Program-made: the position numbers and the translations under genes | Part shown: in pieces, positions 22,453-29,911 of the stretch | How positions within the stretch are numbered: the first letter of the stretch is position 1 | Layout of the letters: each line of letters opens with the position of its first letter | Notes under the pieces: model-generated | What the model was told of the DNA's origin: nothing | What the model saw: the letters and a program-made list of their open reading frames with translations, nothing else | Databases searched by the model: none | Source of the DNA: Candidatus Blautia intestinigallinarum | GTDB lineage: Bacteria > Bacillota > Clostridia > Lachnospirales > Lachnospiraceae | DNA length: 33,199 nucleotides | Direction of reading: 5' to 3' | Assembly: GCA_019112635.1 (NCBI GenBank) | Contig: DXIX01000001.1 | Location: 1-33,199, forward strand

Positions 22453-24348
22453 ATGAGTGACAAAGAGGAAATTAAGGTAGAGCCCAAGGAAGGCGAAGGG
22501 GAGTCCTCTGAGAAAAGACTGTTTTCTACTCAGGATATTTCGGATATACAGAAAAAACTGGAAGAAGAAGTCGACAAGGATATGAAAGAAAAAGAGGATT
22601 CCCCTTTAGAGACAGAGGCTGTCCAGGAGGAAGCGTCTGGGGAAGAAACGGCGGAAGCCTTTGAAGATAAAATTGAAAAAGCAATGGAAAAAATTGTGGC
22701 GGACACAGCAGGTCAGGATACCGGAGATTCAGGAAGGGGAGAGCCTTCTTCCGCTCAGACGGAGAAGCCGGAATCTGCGTCATCGGCGCAGGAGCAAAAG
22801 ACGGTACAAAAGCCGGCACAGCCCAGACCTGCGCAGAAAGCTCCGGTTACTTATAATTATCCCCGCCCCAGCGCAGCACAAAGAGCAATTCGGGCTGGCT
22901 CGCAGGTGACGATTCAGAAGCCTAAGAAGAGATCCGGAAAAGCTCTGAAAATCGCTGGAGTTGCAGCTGCCATGGTCGTGGTTGCGGCAGGATGTGTGTA
23001 CGGCGCAGGCACTTATTACTTTTCCAACAAATTCTTTGTGGGAACCAGCATCAATGGTCTGGATTGTTCCATGAAGACGGCGGCGCAGGTGGAAGATCTG
23101 ATCGCTCAGAAAGTGGAAGATTACTCCATTGATGTGAAGACAGCGGATCAGGGAGATCAGTCCATTGAGGGCAGCAGCATTGATTATAAATATGTGCCGG
23201 ACGGAGGAATCCAGACGCTTTTGGATAAGCAGAAACCTTATGAATGGGTGAAAGGATTTTTCGAGCCGAGCACTTACAGCGCAGAGGAAAATATATCTTT
23301 TGACGAGAATAAACTGAAGGAACAGATGCTGTCTTTGAACTGCGCGAAAGAGGAGAATCAGGTAGCTCCTGAGAATGCCTATGTGGCTTTTCAGGACGGT
23401 CAGTTTGTGATTGTCCCGGAGACACAGGGCAGTATGCTGGATGAGACGAAGGCGCTGCAGGCATTGGAGGATGCGGTGTCTGACAGTAAGACGGAGGTTG
23501 ACTTCTCCAAGCTTGATGTATATCAGAAAGCAGCAGTGACAAAAGACGACCCCACGCTGCAGGCGACTCTGTCGGAATGCAACAATTATACGAAAGCCAG
23601 CATCACTTATACTTTTGGTGACCAGACAGAAGTGTTGGATGGAAATACCATCAAAGACTGGCTGCAGTTTGATGAGAATGGCCAGTTTGTAAAAAATGAT
23701 GATGCTCTGAAGCAGAAAATAACCGAGTGGGTGGCAGGGCTGGCACAGCGCCATGACACACTGGGGAGCAGCAGAAGCTTTACCACAACCTCCGGGAACA
23801 CCATAACGGTCAGCGGAGGAGAGTATGGCTGGCAGATCAATCAGAGCGAAGAGGTGAATCAGCTCTTCAATGAGATTACCACGGGACAGACCGTGTCCAG
23901 GGAACCTCTGTATTCTTCCAGAGCGGCCACCTACGGACCTCCGAATGATATCGGAAGTACTTATATCGAGGTAGATTTGAGTGCACAGCATATGTATTAT
24001 TATCAGGATGGATCCGTGATCTTTGATTCTGATTTTGTATCTGGAAATATGAGTTATTCCGACCGCGCCACACCGACAGGAATATACAGCCTGTATTATA
24101 AGAAGAGCCCGGATGTGCTCAGAGGCAAGGCTCTCCCAGGAGGCGGATATGAGTATGAGACACCGGTAACTTACTGGATGCCATTCTGCGGTGGTGTGGG
24201 ATTCCATGACGCGAACTGGAGAAGCTCTTTTGGCGGAGATATTTATCTCACCAACGGCTCCCACGGATGTATCAACCTGCCGCCGTCTAAGGCAGCAGAG
24301 CTGTATAACATCATTCAAACGGGAGTTCCCATTGTGATGTTCTATTAA
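22453..24348 (+). CDS. Membrane-anchored L,D-transpeptidase (YkuD)
   Basis: A 631-residue type II membrane protein. Residues 1-160 are cytoplasmic, very acidic and low complexity, then Pro/Ala-rich. Residues 165-187 form the single membrane anchor. Residues about 195-470 hold the PG-binding-4-type extracellular repeats that flank YkuD in Clostridia. The C-terminal YkuD domain (about 505-631) has an upstream catalytic His (GGVGFHDANW) and the active-site SHGCINLP with Cys606. The enzyme forms 3-3 crosslinks in peptidoglycan or attaches proteins outside the membrane, and is inhibited by carbapenems rather than most penicillins. The GGAG site is 12 bases before ATG 22453, a long spacing. It is monocistronic, ending in a terminator. 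Confidence 0.92.
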   Translation: MSDKEEIKVEPKEGEGESSEKRLFSTQDISDIQKKLEEEVDKDMKEKEDSPLETEAVQEEASGEETAEAFEDKIEKAMEKIVADTAGQDTGDSGRGEPSSAQTEKPESASSAQEQKTVQKPAQPRPAQKAPVTYNYPRPSAAQRAIRAGSQVTIQKPKKRSGKALKIAGVAAAMVVVAAGCVYGAGTYYFSNKFFVGTSINGLDCSMKTAAQVEDLIAQKVEDYSIDVKTADQGDQSIEGSSIDYKYVPDGGIQTLLDKQKPYEWVKGFFEPSTYSAEENISFDENKLKEQMLSLNCAKEENQVAPENAYVAFQDGQFVIVPETQGSMLDETKALQALEDAVSDSKTEVDFSKLDVYQKAAVTKDDPTLQATLSECNNYTKASITYTFGDQTEVLDGNTIKDWLQFDENGQFVKNDDALKQKITEWVAGLAQRHDTLGSSRSFTTTSGNTITVSGGEYGWQINQSEEVNQLFNEITTGQTVSREPLYSSRAATYGPPNDIGSTYIEVDLSAQHMYYYQDGSVIFDSDFVSGNMSYSDRATPTGIYSLYYKKSPDVLRGKALPGGGYEYETPVTYWMPFCGGVGFHDANWRSSFGGDIYLTNGSHGCINLPPSKAAELYNIIQTGVPIVMFY

Positions 24349-24351
24349 AAT

Positions 24352-24390
24352 GAAGACCTGTGGAGATCAAAAATCTCCCGGGTCTTTTTT
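24352..24390 (+). terminator. Intrinsic terminator after the transpeptidase
   Basis: AAGACC and GGAGAT pair with ATCTCC and GGTCTT around a CAAAA loop, interrupted by a short mismatch, and T6 follows at 24385-24390. It starts just after the stop codon. Confidence 0.85.
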
Positions 24391-24487
24391 GTGGTGGAGG
24401 GATAACAATGATCATGTTATAGTTGCTTTTATACATGTATATGGGATAAAATCTATAATAAGCAGATAAATAGAAAAAATCAAAAAT

Positions 24488-24504
24488 TTCCATTTCACAT
24501 GGAA
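24488..24504 (+). promoter_or_regulatory. Small hairpin touching the ribosome site
   Basis: TTCCAT (24488-24493) pairs with ATGGAA (24499-24504), overlapping the start of the GGAAGGGG ribosome site of the next gene. It could modestly hide that site in the mRNA. A possible promoter upstream is TTGCTT (24423-24428) with TAAAAT (24447-24452), 18 bases apart. Confidence 0.35.
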
Positions 24505-24515
24505 GGGGTGTAAAA

Positions 24516-26114
24516 ATGGGAAGATTCGTTAATCCTGGGAATCGAGCATTTCAGGTTGCGCTTAATTCAGAAATATATGTCGATAAAACCGGGTTAATCA
24601 AGTATACTAGCAAGGTACTCAATACCAAACAGGCTTTTATATGCAACAGCCGTCCGCGACGATTTGGAAAATCGATGACAGCAGATATGTTGACTGCTTA
24701 TTACAGCAGGGGATGCGATTCGAAAAAAATGTTCGAAGGACTGGAAATTGGCAGAGATAGTGGTTTTAAAAAACATCTGAATCAATATGATGTTATTCAT
24801 TTTGATGTGCAGTGGTGCATAGATCCTGCCGGAGGCCCGGAAAATGTTGTTTCTTATATAAAAAAGAGTGTGATAAGTGAACTTAGAGCAGAGTATCCGG
24901 AGTTAATTGATGATACTGTGAATTCACTGGCAGATGCCATGTCTCGCATTAATACCTTTGCAGGGAAAACGTTTATCGTTATTGTGGATGAATGGGACGT
25001 GCTGATTCGGGATATGACTGCAAATCTCAATGTTCAGGAAGAATATATTAATTTCCTTCGTGGAATATTTAAAGGGACGGAACCGACAAAATACATCAGT
25101 CTTGCATATTTGACGGGGATTCTCCCGATCAAAAAGGTGAAAACGCAGTCCGCTTTAAATAATTTTGATGAATTTACCATGCTTGATGCCAGCGTTCTTT
25201 CACCTTATATTGGTTTTACAGAGGAAGAAGTCAGGGAACTTTGTAGAAGATATCAGAGAGATTTTGATTCAGTTAAGATCTGGTACGATGGTTACCGTCT
25301 TATGGGAAGTCATGTTTATAATCCGAAAGCGGTAGTAAGCGTAATGCTCAGGGGCGAGTTTCAGAGTTATTGGTCAGACACTGGAACTTATGAATCGATA
25401 CGTCCGTTGATTAATATGGATTTTGACGGACTGAAAACAGATATTCTGACTATGCTGTCCGGTGATGGTGTGAGAGTGAAGGTAAGAACTTTTCAGAATG
25501 ATATGGTAACATTCCGCAATAAAGATGATGTGCTGACGTTGCTGATCCATTTAGGATATCTGGGATATGACCAGAGAGAACAGACTGCATTTATTCCGAA
25601 TGAGGAGATTCGCAGCGAATTTGCTGAAACTGTAGAAGAAGATAGATGGAATGAATGGACGGCATTCCAACGAGAGTCAGAAGTACTTCTGGAAGCGACA
25701 CTGAATATGGATGAAAAAGCAGTGGCAAAAGGGCTGGAGAAAATTCACACAGAATACGCTTCAGCGATCAGGTATAATGATGAAAATTCTCTCAGCAGTG
25801 TGCTTTCGATTGGGTATCTCAGCGCAATGAAGTACTATTTTAAGCCTGTCAGGGAAATGCCGACAGGCCGAGGCTTTGCTGATTTTGTATTTATTCCAAA
25901 ACCTGAGTATAAAGAGGAATATCCGGCATTGTTAACTGAACTGAAATGGAATAAAAGTGCTGATTCAGCGATCAGACAGATCCATGAGAGAAAATATCCG
26001 ATTTCTCTTAAGAAATATGTGGGAGAAATTCTGTTGATTGGAATAAATTATGATAAGAAGACAAAAGAACATCAGTGTATGATTGAAAAATATAGCAAAT
26101 GCCAGGAAGAATAG
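24516..26114 (+). CDS. AAA ATPase with PD-(D/E)XK nuclease-like C-terminus (DUF1703 type)
   Basis: A 532-residue protein of the AAA-ATPase-like/DUF1703 group, abundant and multicopy in gut anaerobes. The start VNPGNRAFQVALNSEIYVDK and the RPRRFGKSMTADML P-loop are diagnostic. Walker B is FIVIVDEWD. The C-terminus has the nuclease-fold pattern: Asp in GFADFVF, then Glu and Lys in TELKWNKSAD. The biological role of the family is not established. Mobile-element or phage-related functions have been proposed. It is AT-richer than its neighbours, has its own flanking signals and no operon partner, all consistent with acquisition. ATG 24516 follows GGAAGGGGTG. Confidence 0.88.
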   Translation: MGRFVNPGNRAFQVALNSEIYVDKTGLIKYTSKVLNTKQAFICNSRPRRFGKSMTADMLTAYYSRGCDSKKMFEGLEIGRDSGFKKHLNQYDVIHFDVQWCIDPAGGPENVVSYIKKSVISELRAEYPELIDDTVNSLADAMSRINTFAGKTFIVIVDEWDVLIRDMTANLNVQEEYINFLRGIFKGTEPTKYISLAYLTGILPIKKVKTQSALNNFDEFTMLDASVLSPYIGFTEEEVRELCRRYQRDFDSVKIWYDGYRLMGSHVYNPKAVVSVMLRGEFQSYWSDTGTYESIRPLINMDFDGLKTDILTMLSGDGVRVKVRTFQNDMVTFRNKDDVLTLLIHLGYLGYDQREQTAFIPNEEIRSEFAETVEEDRWNEWTAFQRESEVLLEATLNMDEKAVAKGLEKIHTEYASAIRYNDENSLSSVLSIGYLSAMKYYFKPVREMPTGRGFADFVFIPKPEYKEEYPALLTELKWNKSADSAIRQIHERKYPISLKKYVGEILLIGINYDKKTKEHQCMIEKYSKCQEE

Positions 26115-26140
26115 AAAAGTTAGTTTTATAAAACTTTTTT
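26115..26140 (+). terminator. Probable terminator after the DUF1703-type gene
   Basis: AAAAGTT (26115-26121) can pair with AACTTTT (26132-26138), with a perfect inner dyad AGTTTTATAAAACT (26121-26134), ending in T6. The stem is AT-rich and therefore weak. Confidence 0.45.
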
Positions 26141-26160
26141 GAAAAAACGGGAAAATTATC

Positions 26161-26189
26161 TTGACAGATTTGAAGAGTTAGAATATACT
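26161..26189 (+). promoter_or_regulatory. Consensus promoter of the feo operon
   Basis: A perfect -35 TTGACA (26161-26166), an exact 17-base spacer, and -10 TATACT (26184-26189). A perfect GTTAG-N6-CTAAC palindrome covers the -10, so repression by a metalloregulator is expected. Confidence 0.88.
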
Positions 26190-26192
26190 AAC
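26177..26192. promoter_or_regulatory. Metalloregulator-type palindrome on the feoA promoter
   Basis: GTTAGAATATACTAAC is a perfect 16-bp dyad overlapping the -10. The TTAG-N6-CTAA core matches the general form of DtxR/MntR-family operators. A second copy precedes feoB at 26492. The assignment to iron control rests on form and position. Confidence 0.75.
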
Positions 26193-26238
26193 ACTATGCA
26201 CAGCAAAAGAATGAATCAGATCAGGAGGAGAAACCGAT

Positions 26239-26451
26239 ATGAATCTGCTGGATGCGAGAGAAGGAGAAGAATATATTGTAAAAGATGTTGTAACGGACGA
26301 TGAGGAGATGACAGCATTTCTGTTTTCTCTGGGCTGTTACAGCGGCGAGCCGATCACGGTAGTTTCCCACCGGAAAGGCGGATGTGTCGTTTCCGTCAAA
26401 GACGGACGGTATAGTCTGGATAATGATTTAGCGCAAGCTATTTCAATATAA
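26239..26451 (+). CDS. feoA: FeoA ferrous iron transport accessory protein
   Basis: A 70-residue SH3-like protein, normal length for FeoA. The pattern is an N-terminal turn followed by LFSLGCYSGEPITVVSHRKGGCVVSVKDGRYSLDND-type strands, ending DLAQAISI, with the Gly-rich centre of the family. It acts at the cytoplasmic face of FeoB and is needed for efficient ferrous iron uptake. CAGGAGGAG precedes ATG 26239. The gene sits between two TTAG-N6-CTAA palindromes and a short hairpin separates it from feoB. Confidence 0.9.
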   Translation: MNLLDAREGEEYIVKDVVTDDEEMTAFLFSLGCYSGEPITVVSHRKGGCVVSVKDGRYSLDNDLAQAISI

Positions 26452-26454
26452 AAA

Positions 26455-26481
26455 AATGGTGGTGTGAATCACCGTTTTTTT
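26455..26481 (+). terminator. Attenuator-like hairpin between feoA and feoB
   Basis: ATGGTG and CACCGT can pair (one G-T pair) around GTGTGAAT, followed by T7, immediately after the feoA stop. This small intrinsic terminator would let feoA be made in excess of feoB. Confidence 0.55.
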
Positions 26482-26491
26482 AAGCAATATC

Positions 26492-26509
26492 GATTAGTTT
26501 AAACTAATC
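26492..26509. promoter_or_regulatory. Second metalloregulator-type palindrome, before feoB
   Basis: GATTAGTTTAAACTAATC is a perfect 18-bp dyad with the same TTAG-N6-CTAA frame as the site at 26177-26192 but different centre bases. It lies 30 bases before the feoB start, after the hairpin, where a bound repressor could block transcription. Confidence 0.75.
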
Positions 26510-26539
26510 ACCGCACTTGAACATGAAGGAGGAGTTTAC

Positions 26540-28549
26540 ATGATGAGGATTGCTTTCGCGGGGAATCCAAACAGCGGAAAGACGACCATGTACAACGCAC
26601 TGACGGGCAGAAGTGAACGTGTCGGAAACTGGGCAGGCGTTACAGTCGAGAAAAAAGAGAGTCTGATTAAGAAGAATTATTGCGGCGGAAAGGAAGAAAT
26701 GGTGGCGGTAGACTTGCCGGGTGCCTATTCCATGTCCCCGTTTACATCTGAGGAGAGTATCACCAGTAGTTATGTGAAGAACGAAAATCCGGATGTCATT
26801 GTCAATATCGTGGACGCCACGAACTTAAGCCGAAGCCTGTTTTTCACCACACAGCTTTTGGAACTGGGGGTTCCGGTGGTTGTGGCCTTGAACAAGAGTG
26901 ACATCACAGAAAAAAAACAGACAAAGATTAACGAGAAACTTCTGGCGGAAAAACTTGGCTGTCCGGTGATAAAGACCATCTCCACTTCTTCTGGCCATCA
27001 GGGATTAAAAGAGGTCGTGAGTGCGGCGGCGTCTCTGTACGGCAAGGGACAGAAAGCACCCTATGTACAGGCGGATATCGACCTGCGGGACAAAGCCGCA
27101 GTGGAAGCTGCCGACCGGAAACGGTTTGATTTTGTCAATGATCTGGTAAAGCAGGTGGAGAAGAGAAAGGTTTTCACAAAGGATAAAAACGCACAGGATA
27201 AGATTGACAGCGTTATCACACATAAAATTGTGGGAATTCCGATTTTCGCGGCGATCATTTTCCTTGTCTTCTACATATCACAGACGACCGTGGGAACCTG
27301 GGTTGCAGACTGGCTTGTGGGCTGGATTGAGACGTTCCAGGGCTGGGTCGGCGGATTGATGGCGAATGCAAACCCGCTTCTGTACGCGCTTCTCGTTGAC
27401 GGCATCATCGGCGGTGTGGGCGCTGTAGTCGGTTTCCTGCCGCTGGTAATGGTAATGTACTTCCTGATTGCGCTTTTGGAAGATTGTGGATATATGGCCC
27501 GTGCGACAGTTGTGCTGGATCCCATTTTCAAAAGAGTGGGACTCTCCGGCAAATCTGTGATTCCCATGGTAATCGGCACTGGCTGCGCGATTCCAGGCGT
27601 TATGGCATGCCGTACCATTCGAAATGAGAGAGAACGCCGGACGACAGCTATGCTGACTCCGTTTATGCCCTGCGGAGCGAAGATTCCTGTCATTGCCTTG
27701 TTTGCGGGAGCATTCTTCGCAGACGCGTGGTGGGTATCCGCAACCATGTATCTGATGGGTATCGTGTTATTTTTGCTGGGAGCTTTGCTCGTCAAGAGAA
27801 TTACCGGACAGAAGTACAGAAAATCCTTCTTTATCATTGAGCTTCCAGAATATAAGATCCCAAGCCTGAAACGTGCCTGCATGGCAATGCTGGAGCGGGG
27901 CAAGGCATACATTGTGAAGGCAGGAACCATCATTCTGGTGTGTAACACAGTTGTTCAGATTATGCAGACCTTTAACTGGCAGTTCCAGTTGGTGGAGGAA
28001 GGCGCAGAGAATACCTCCATCCTTGCTTCTATCGCACACCCGTTTGCCATTTTGTTCATCCCCCTTGGATTTGGCGTCTGGCAGCTGGCGGCAGCGGCGA
28101 TCACAGGCTTTATTGCGAAGGAGAATGTGGTTGGTACTCTTGCAGTTGTATATGGTGTGACCAACCTGATTGATACAGAAGAATTGGCACTGGTAGGCAG
28201 TGGAAATGAAGTGGCTACGATTATGGGACTTACCAAAGCAGCGGCTCTGGCTTATCTGATGTTTAACCTTTACACCCCGCCTTGCTTTGCGGCCCTGGGA
28301 GCGATGAACTCGGAGATGAAGAGTGGGAAATGGCTGTTGGGAGGAATCTGTCTCCAGCTTGCGACTGGCTATACGGTGGCCTTCTTCATTTACCAGATCG
28401 GTACGTTGATTACGACCGGTTCCCTGGGAACTGCTTTTGTTCCGGGATTGATTGCGGTTCTTGTGTTCGCGGCAGTGATTATCTGGAGAGTGAAAAAGTC
28501 AGACGGAGAATTCGCTGCAGAATATAGTCTGCATTCCGTACGGTCATAA
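26540..28549 (+). CDS. feoB: FeoB ferrous iron transporter
   Basis: A 669-residue GTPase-permease for Fe(II) in the cytoplasmic membrane. The N-terminal G domain has G1 GNPNSGKT, G2 NWAGVTVEKKE, G3 DLPGAYS, G4 NKSD and G5 near STSSG. A helical linker follows, then two Gate domains and about eight membrane segments, with the conserved MARATVVLDPIFKRVGLSGK and GCAIPGVMACRTIRNERER stretches. Length is typical for Firmicutes. ATG 26540 follows AAGGAGGAG. It is encoded with feoA and a Cys-rich associated protein, and is likely repressed when iron is sufficient through the palindromes upstream. Confidence 0.96.
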   Translation: MMRIAFAGNPNSGKTTMYNALTGRSERVGNWAGVTVEKKESLIKKNYCGGKEEMVAVDLPGAYSMSPFTSEESITSSYVKNENPDVIVNIVDATNLSRSLFFTTQLLELGVPVVVALNKSDITEKKQTKINEKLLAEKLGCPVIKTISTSSGHQGLKEVVSAAASLYGKGQKAPYVQADIDLRDKAAVEAADRKRFDFVNDLVKQVEKRKVFTKDKNAQDKIDSVITHKIVGIPIFAAIIFLVFYISQTTVGTWVADWLVGWIETFQGWVGGLMANANPLLYALLVDGIIGGVGAVVGFLPLVMVMYFLIALLEDCGYMARATVVLDPIFKRVGLSGKSVIPMVIGTGCAIPGVMACRTIRNERERRTTAMLTPFMPCGAKIPVIALFAGAFFADAWWVSATMYLMGIVLFLLGALLVKRITGQKYRKSFFIIELPEYKIPSLKRACMAMLERGKAYIVKAGTIILVCNTVVQIMQTFNWQFQLVEEGAENTSILASIAHPFAILFIPLGFGVWQLAAAAITGFIAKENVVGTLAVVYGVTNLIDTEELALVGSGNEVATIMGLTKAAALAYLMFNLYTPPCFAALGAMNSEMKSGKWLLGGICLQLATGYTVAFFIYQIGTLITTGSLGTAFVPGLIAVLVFAAVIIWRVKKSDGEFAAEYSLHSVRS

Positions 28550-28562
28550 AAATAATAGAGAG

Positions 28563-28603
28563 ATCAGAAGTGGGCAAAGAAAATTCTTTGTCCGCTTCCT
28601 GAT
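28563..28603 (+). other. Long hairpin between feoB and the Cys-rich gene
   Basis: A stem of about 19 bp with one bulge and two G-T pairs (arms 28563-28581 and 28584-28603, ATCAG...CTGAT) and a 2-base loop. No T-run follows and the next ribosome site begins seven bases later. It is more likely an RNA-stabilising or processing element than a terminator. Confidence 0.6.
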
Positions 28604-28624
28604 GTCAGAATGGAGGTTGTGTGT

Positions 28625-29002
28625 GTGACAAATGTCATTATCATCATCATTCTGCTTCTCCTGGTGGGAGGAGCGGTCCGCTATATGATAAAAGCAAAGA
28701 AAAATGGAGCGCGATGCATCGGATGTTCGGCAAGTGGATGTTGTTCCGCTGGCAAAAAGACGGCGGAAAAGAAGCTGGAAGCGCCGGTCATCGGCAGGAA
28801 GACGATACAGATTTCAGGAATGCACTGCGCGCATTGTGTGGACAGCGTGACTGAAAGTCTGAATCAGATCGAAGGCGTGCGTGCCCGGGTGAATTTATCC
28901 AAAGGATGCGCGGAGGTTTTCTACGATCGGGAAATTCAGGAGGATGTGTTGAGACGTGCCGTGGAAAAAGCTGGATTTTCCGTGGTGTCCATTCATGCGT
29001 AA
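28625..29002 (+). CDS. FeoB-associated Cys-rich membrane protein fused to an HMA domain
   Basis: A 125-residue protein in two parts. Residues 1-22 are a membrane anchor (VIIIIILLLLVGGAVRY), followed by a Lys-rich turn and a Cys cluster (Cys31, 34, 39, 40 in CIGCSASGCC). This is the layout of the small FeoB-associated proteins. Residues 55-125 are a heavy-metal-associated domain with the metal-binding CxxC at Cys68 and Cys71 (GMHCAHC), as in copper chaperones. The start chosen is GTG 28625, eight bases after TGGAGG. An ATG at 28610 overlaps that site. Standard FeoB-associated proteins end after the Cys cluster, so the appended HMA domain is unusual and suggests metal hand-off at FeoB. Confidence 0.85.
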   Translation: MTNVIIIIILLLLVGGAVRYMIKAKKNGARCIGCSASGCCSAGKKTAEKKLEAPVIGRKTIQISGMHCAHCVDSVTESLNQIEGVRARVNLSKGCAEVFYDREIQEDVLRRAVEKAGFSVVSIHA

Positions 29003-29015
29003 ATGAAGAAAAAAG

Positions 29016-29067
29016 ATTGTCCCGTGGGGCTTCGGAATCAAAAATCCGGAACTTCACGGGACAATTT
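29016..29067. terminator. Bidirectional terminator at the end of the feo operon
   Basis: ATTGTCCCGTG (29016-29026) pairs perfectly with CACGGGACAAT (29055-29065), with further inner pairing of TTCGGA and TCCGGA. A run of A precedes and TTTT follows, so it can serve both the feo operon and the convergent HAD gene. Confidence 0.82.
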
Positions 29068-29087
29068 TATGATAGGGGTATCAATCT

Positions 29088-29723
29088 TCACATCAACGAT
29101 TCATCTGCGAACAGTTTGACCAGATCGTAAGGAGACTGGATGCTGTAATCGCAAGAAGGCACTTCTCCGAATCCATAGGCGGCGTAGACAAAGGGGATAC
29201 CTGCTTCTTTGGAGGCAGTGTAGTCTCCCAGAGTGTCTCCCACATAGATTGCGGATTTGAGCTGATTTCTGCGGATGATTTCCTTTATATTATCCCCTTT
29301 TTGCAGGCCGGTATCTCCGGAACAGAGATGATCCTGAAAATAGTGTCCGTAGCCGGTGGATTTCAGGAAGACTTCAATATAACCTGCCTGACAGTTGCTG
29401 ACGATATAAAGGGGATATTTTTTGGAAAGGATTTTCAGTGTGTCCTCCAGACGGTCATAGACCGGGGCAGCCTGTTGGGAGAGAAACTCTTCTTCTTTTT
29501 GGCAGCATTTTTCAATGAGCTCCAGCTGACGCTCTTTTGGCTGATCGGGAAATAGATTGGCGGCGATTTCCGGGAGAATCTTTCCAAATAGTTTGGAGAG
29601 ACGCTCAGGGGTGATTTCCACATTTATATCAGGTTCCTGTGACAGCACGACCGACCAGGCTCTGGCCACGGTTTCCGTGGAATTCCACAGAGTGCCGTCC
29701 ACATCAAAAATGATACTATCCAT
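29088..29723 (-). CDS. HAD-family phosphatase (phosphoglycolate phosphatase-like)
   Basis: A 211-residue cytoplasmic hydrolase of HAD subfamily I with a helical cap. Motif I is FDVDGTLW, with Asp7 the nucleophile and Asp9 the acid/base. Motif II is IVSNCQ, and motif IV is VGDTLGDYTASKEAG. The substrate is likely a small phosphate ester and cannot be named. ATG 29723 is chosen for the AAGGAG eight bases upstream; the frame is open further upstream but without a site. It stands alone on the minus strand between the feo operon and sfsA. Confidence 0.9.
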   Translation of the reverse strand: MDSIIFDVDGTLWNSTETVARAWSVVLSQEPDINVEITPERLSKLFGKILPEIAANLFPDQPKERQLELIEKCCQKEEEFLSQQAAPVYDRLEDTLKILSKKYPLYIVSNCQAGYIEVFLKSTGYGHYFQDHLCSGDTGLQKGDNIKEIIRRNQLKSAIYVGDTLGDYTASKEAGIPFVYAAYGFGEVPSCDYSIQSPYDLVKLFADESLM

Positions 29724-29836
29724 GATCTTGACTCCTTTGATTTTGTTTTTCCTCATTTTACTACAAATACGAAAAGATGCAAATCCTTTGTTTTGTAAAA
29801 AGTGCATGGAAAGCATGTCAAAGTTCGACGGTTTGT

Positions 29837-29865
29837 TTGAATTTTTCGAGGGCGTATGCTATGAT
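29837..29865 (+). promoter_or_regulatory. Promoter of the sfsA-mutY-glycosyltransferase operon
   Basis: -35 TTGAAT (29837-29842), an exact 17-base spacer, and -10 TATGAT (29860-29865) with an upstream TG, placed 46 bases before the sfsA start. Confidence 0.7.
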
Positions 29866-29911
29866 TAGACGAGATTTAGCAGAAGAAGAAAAGAAATGCC
29901 AGGAGATAAAA

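Noticed and set aside
22780..24318. 512-codon antisense frame opposite the transpeptidase
   Set aside because: No domain pattern and no start signal; the sense strand encodes an intact YkuD enzyme.
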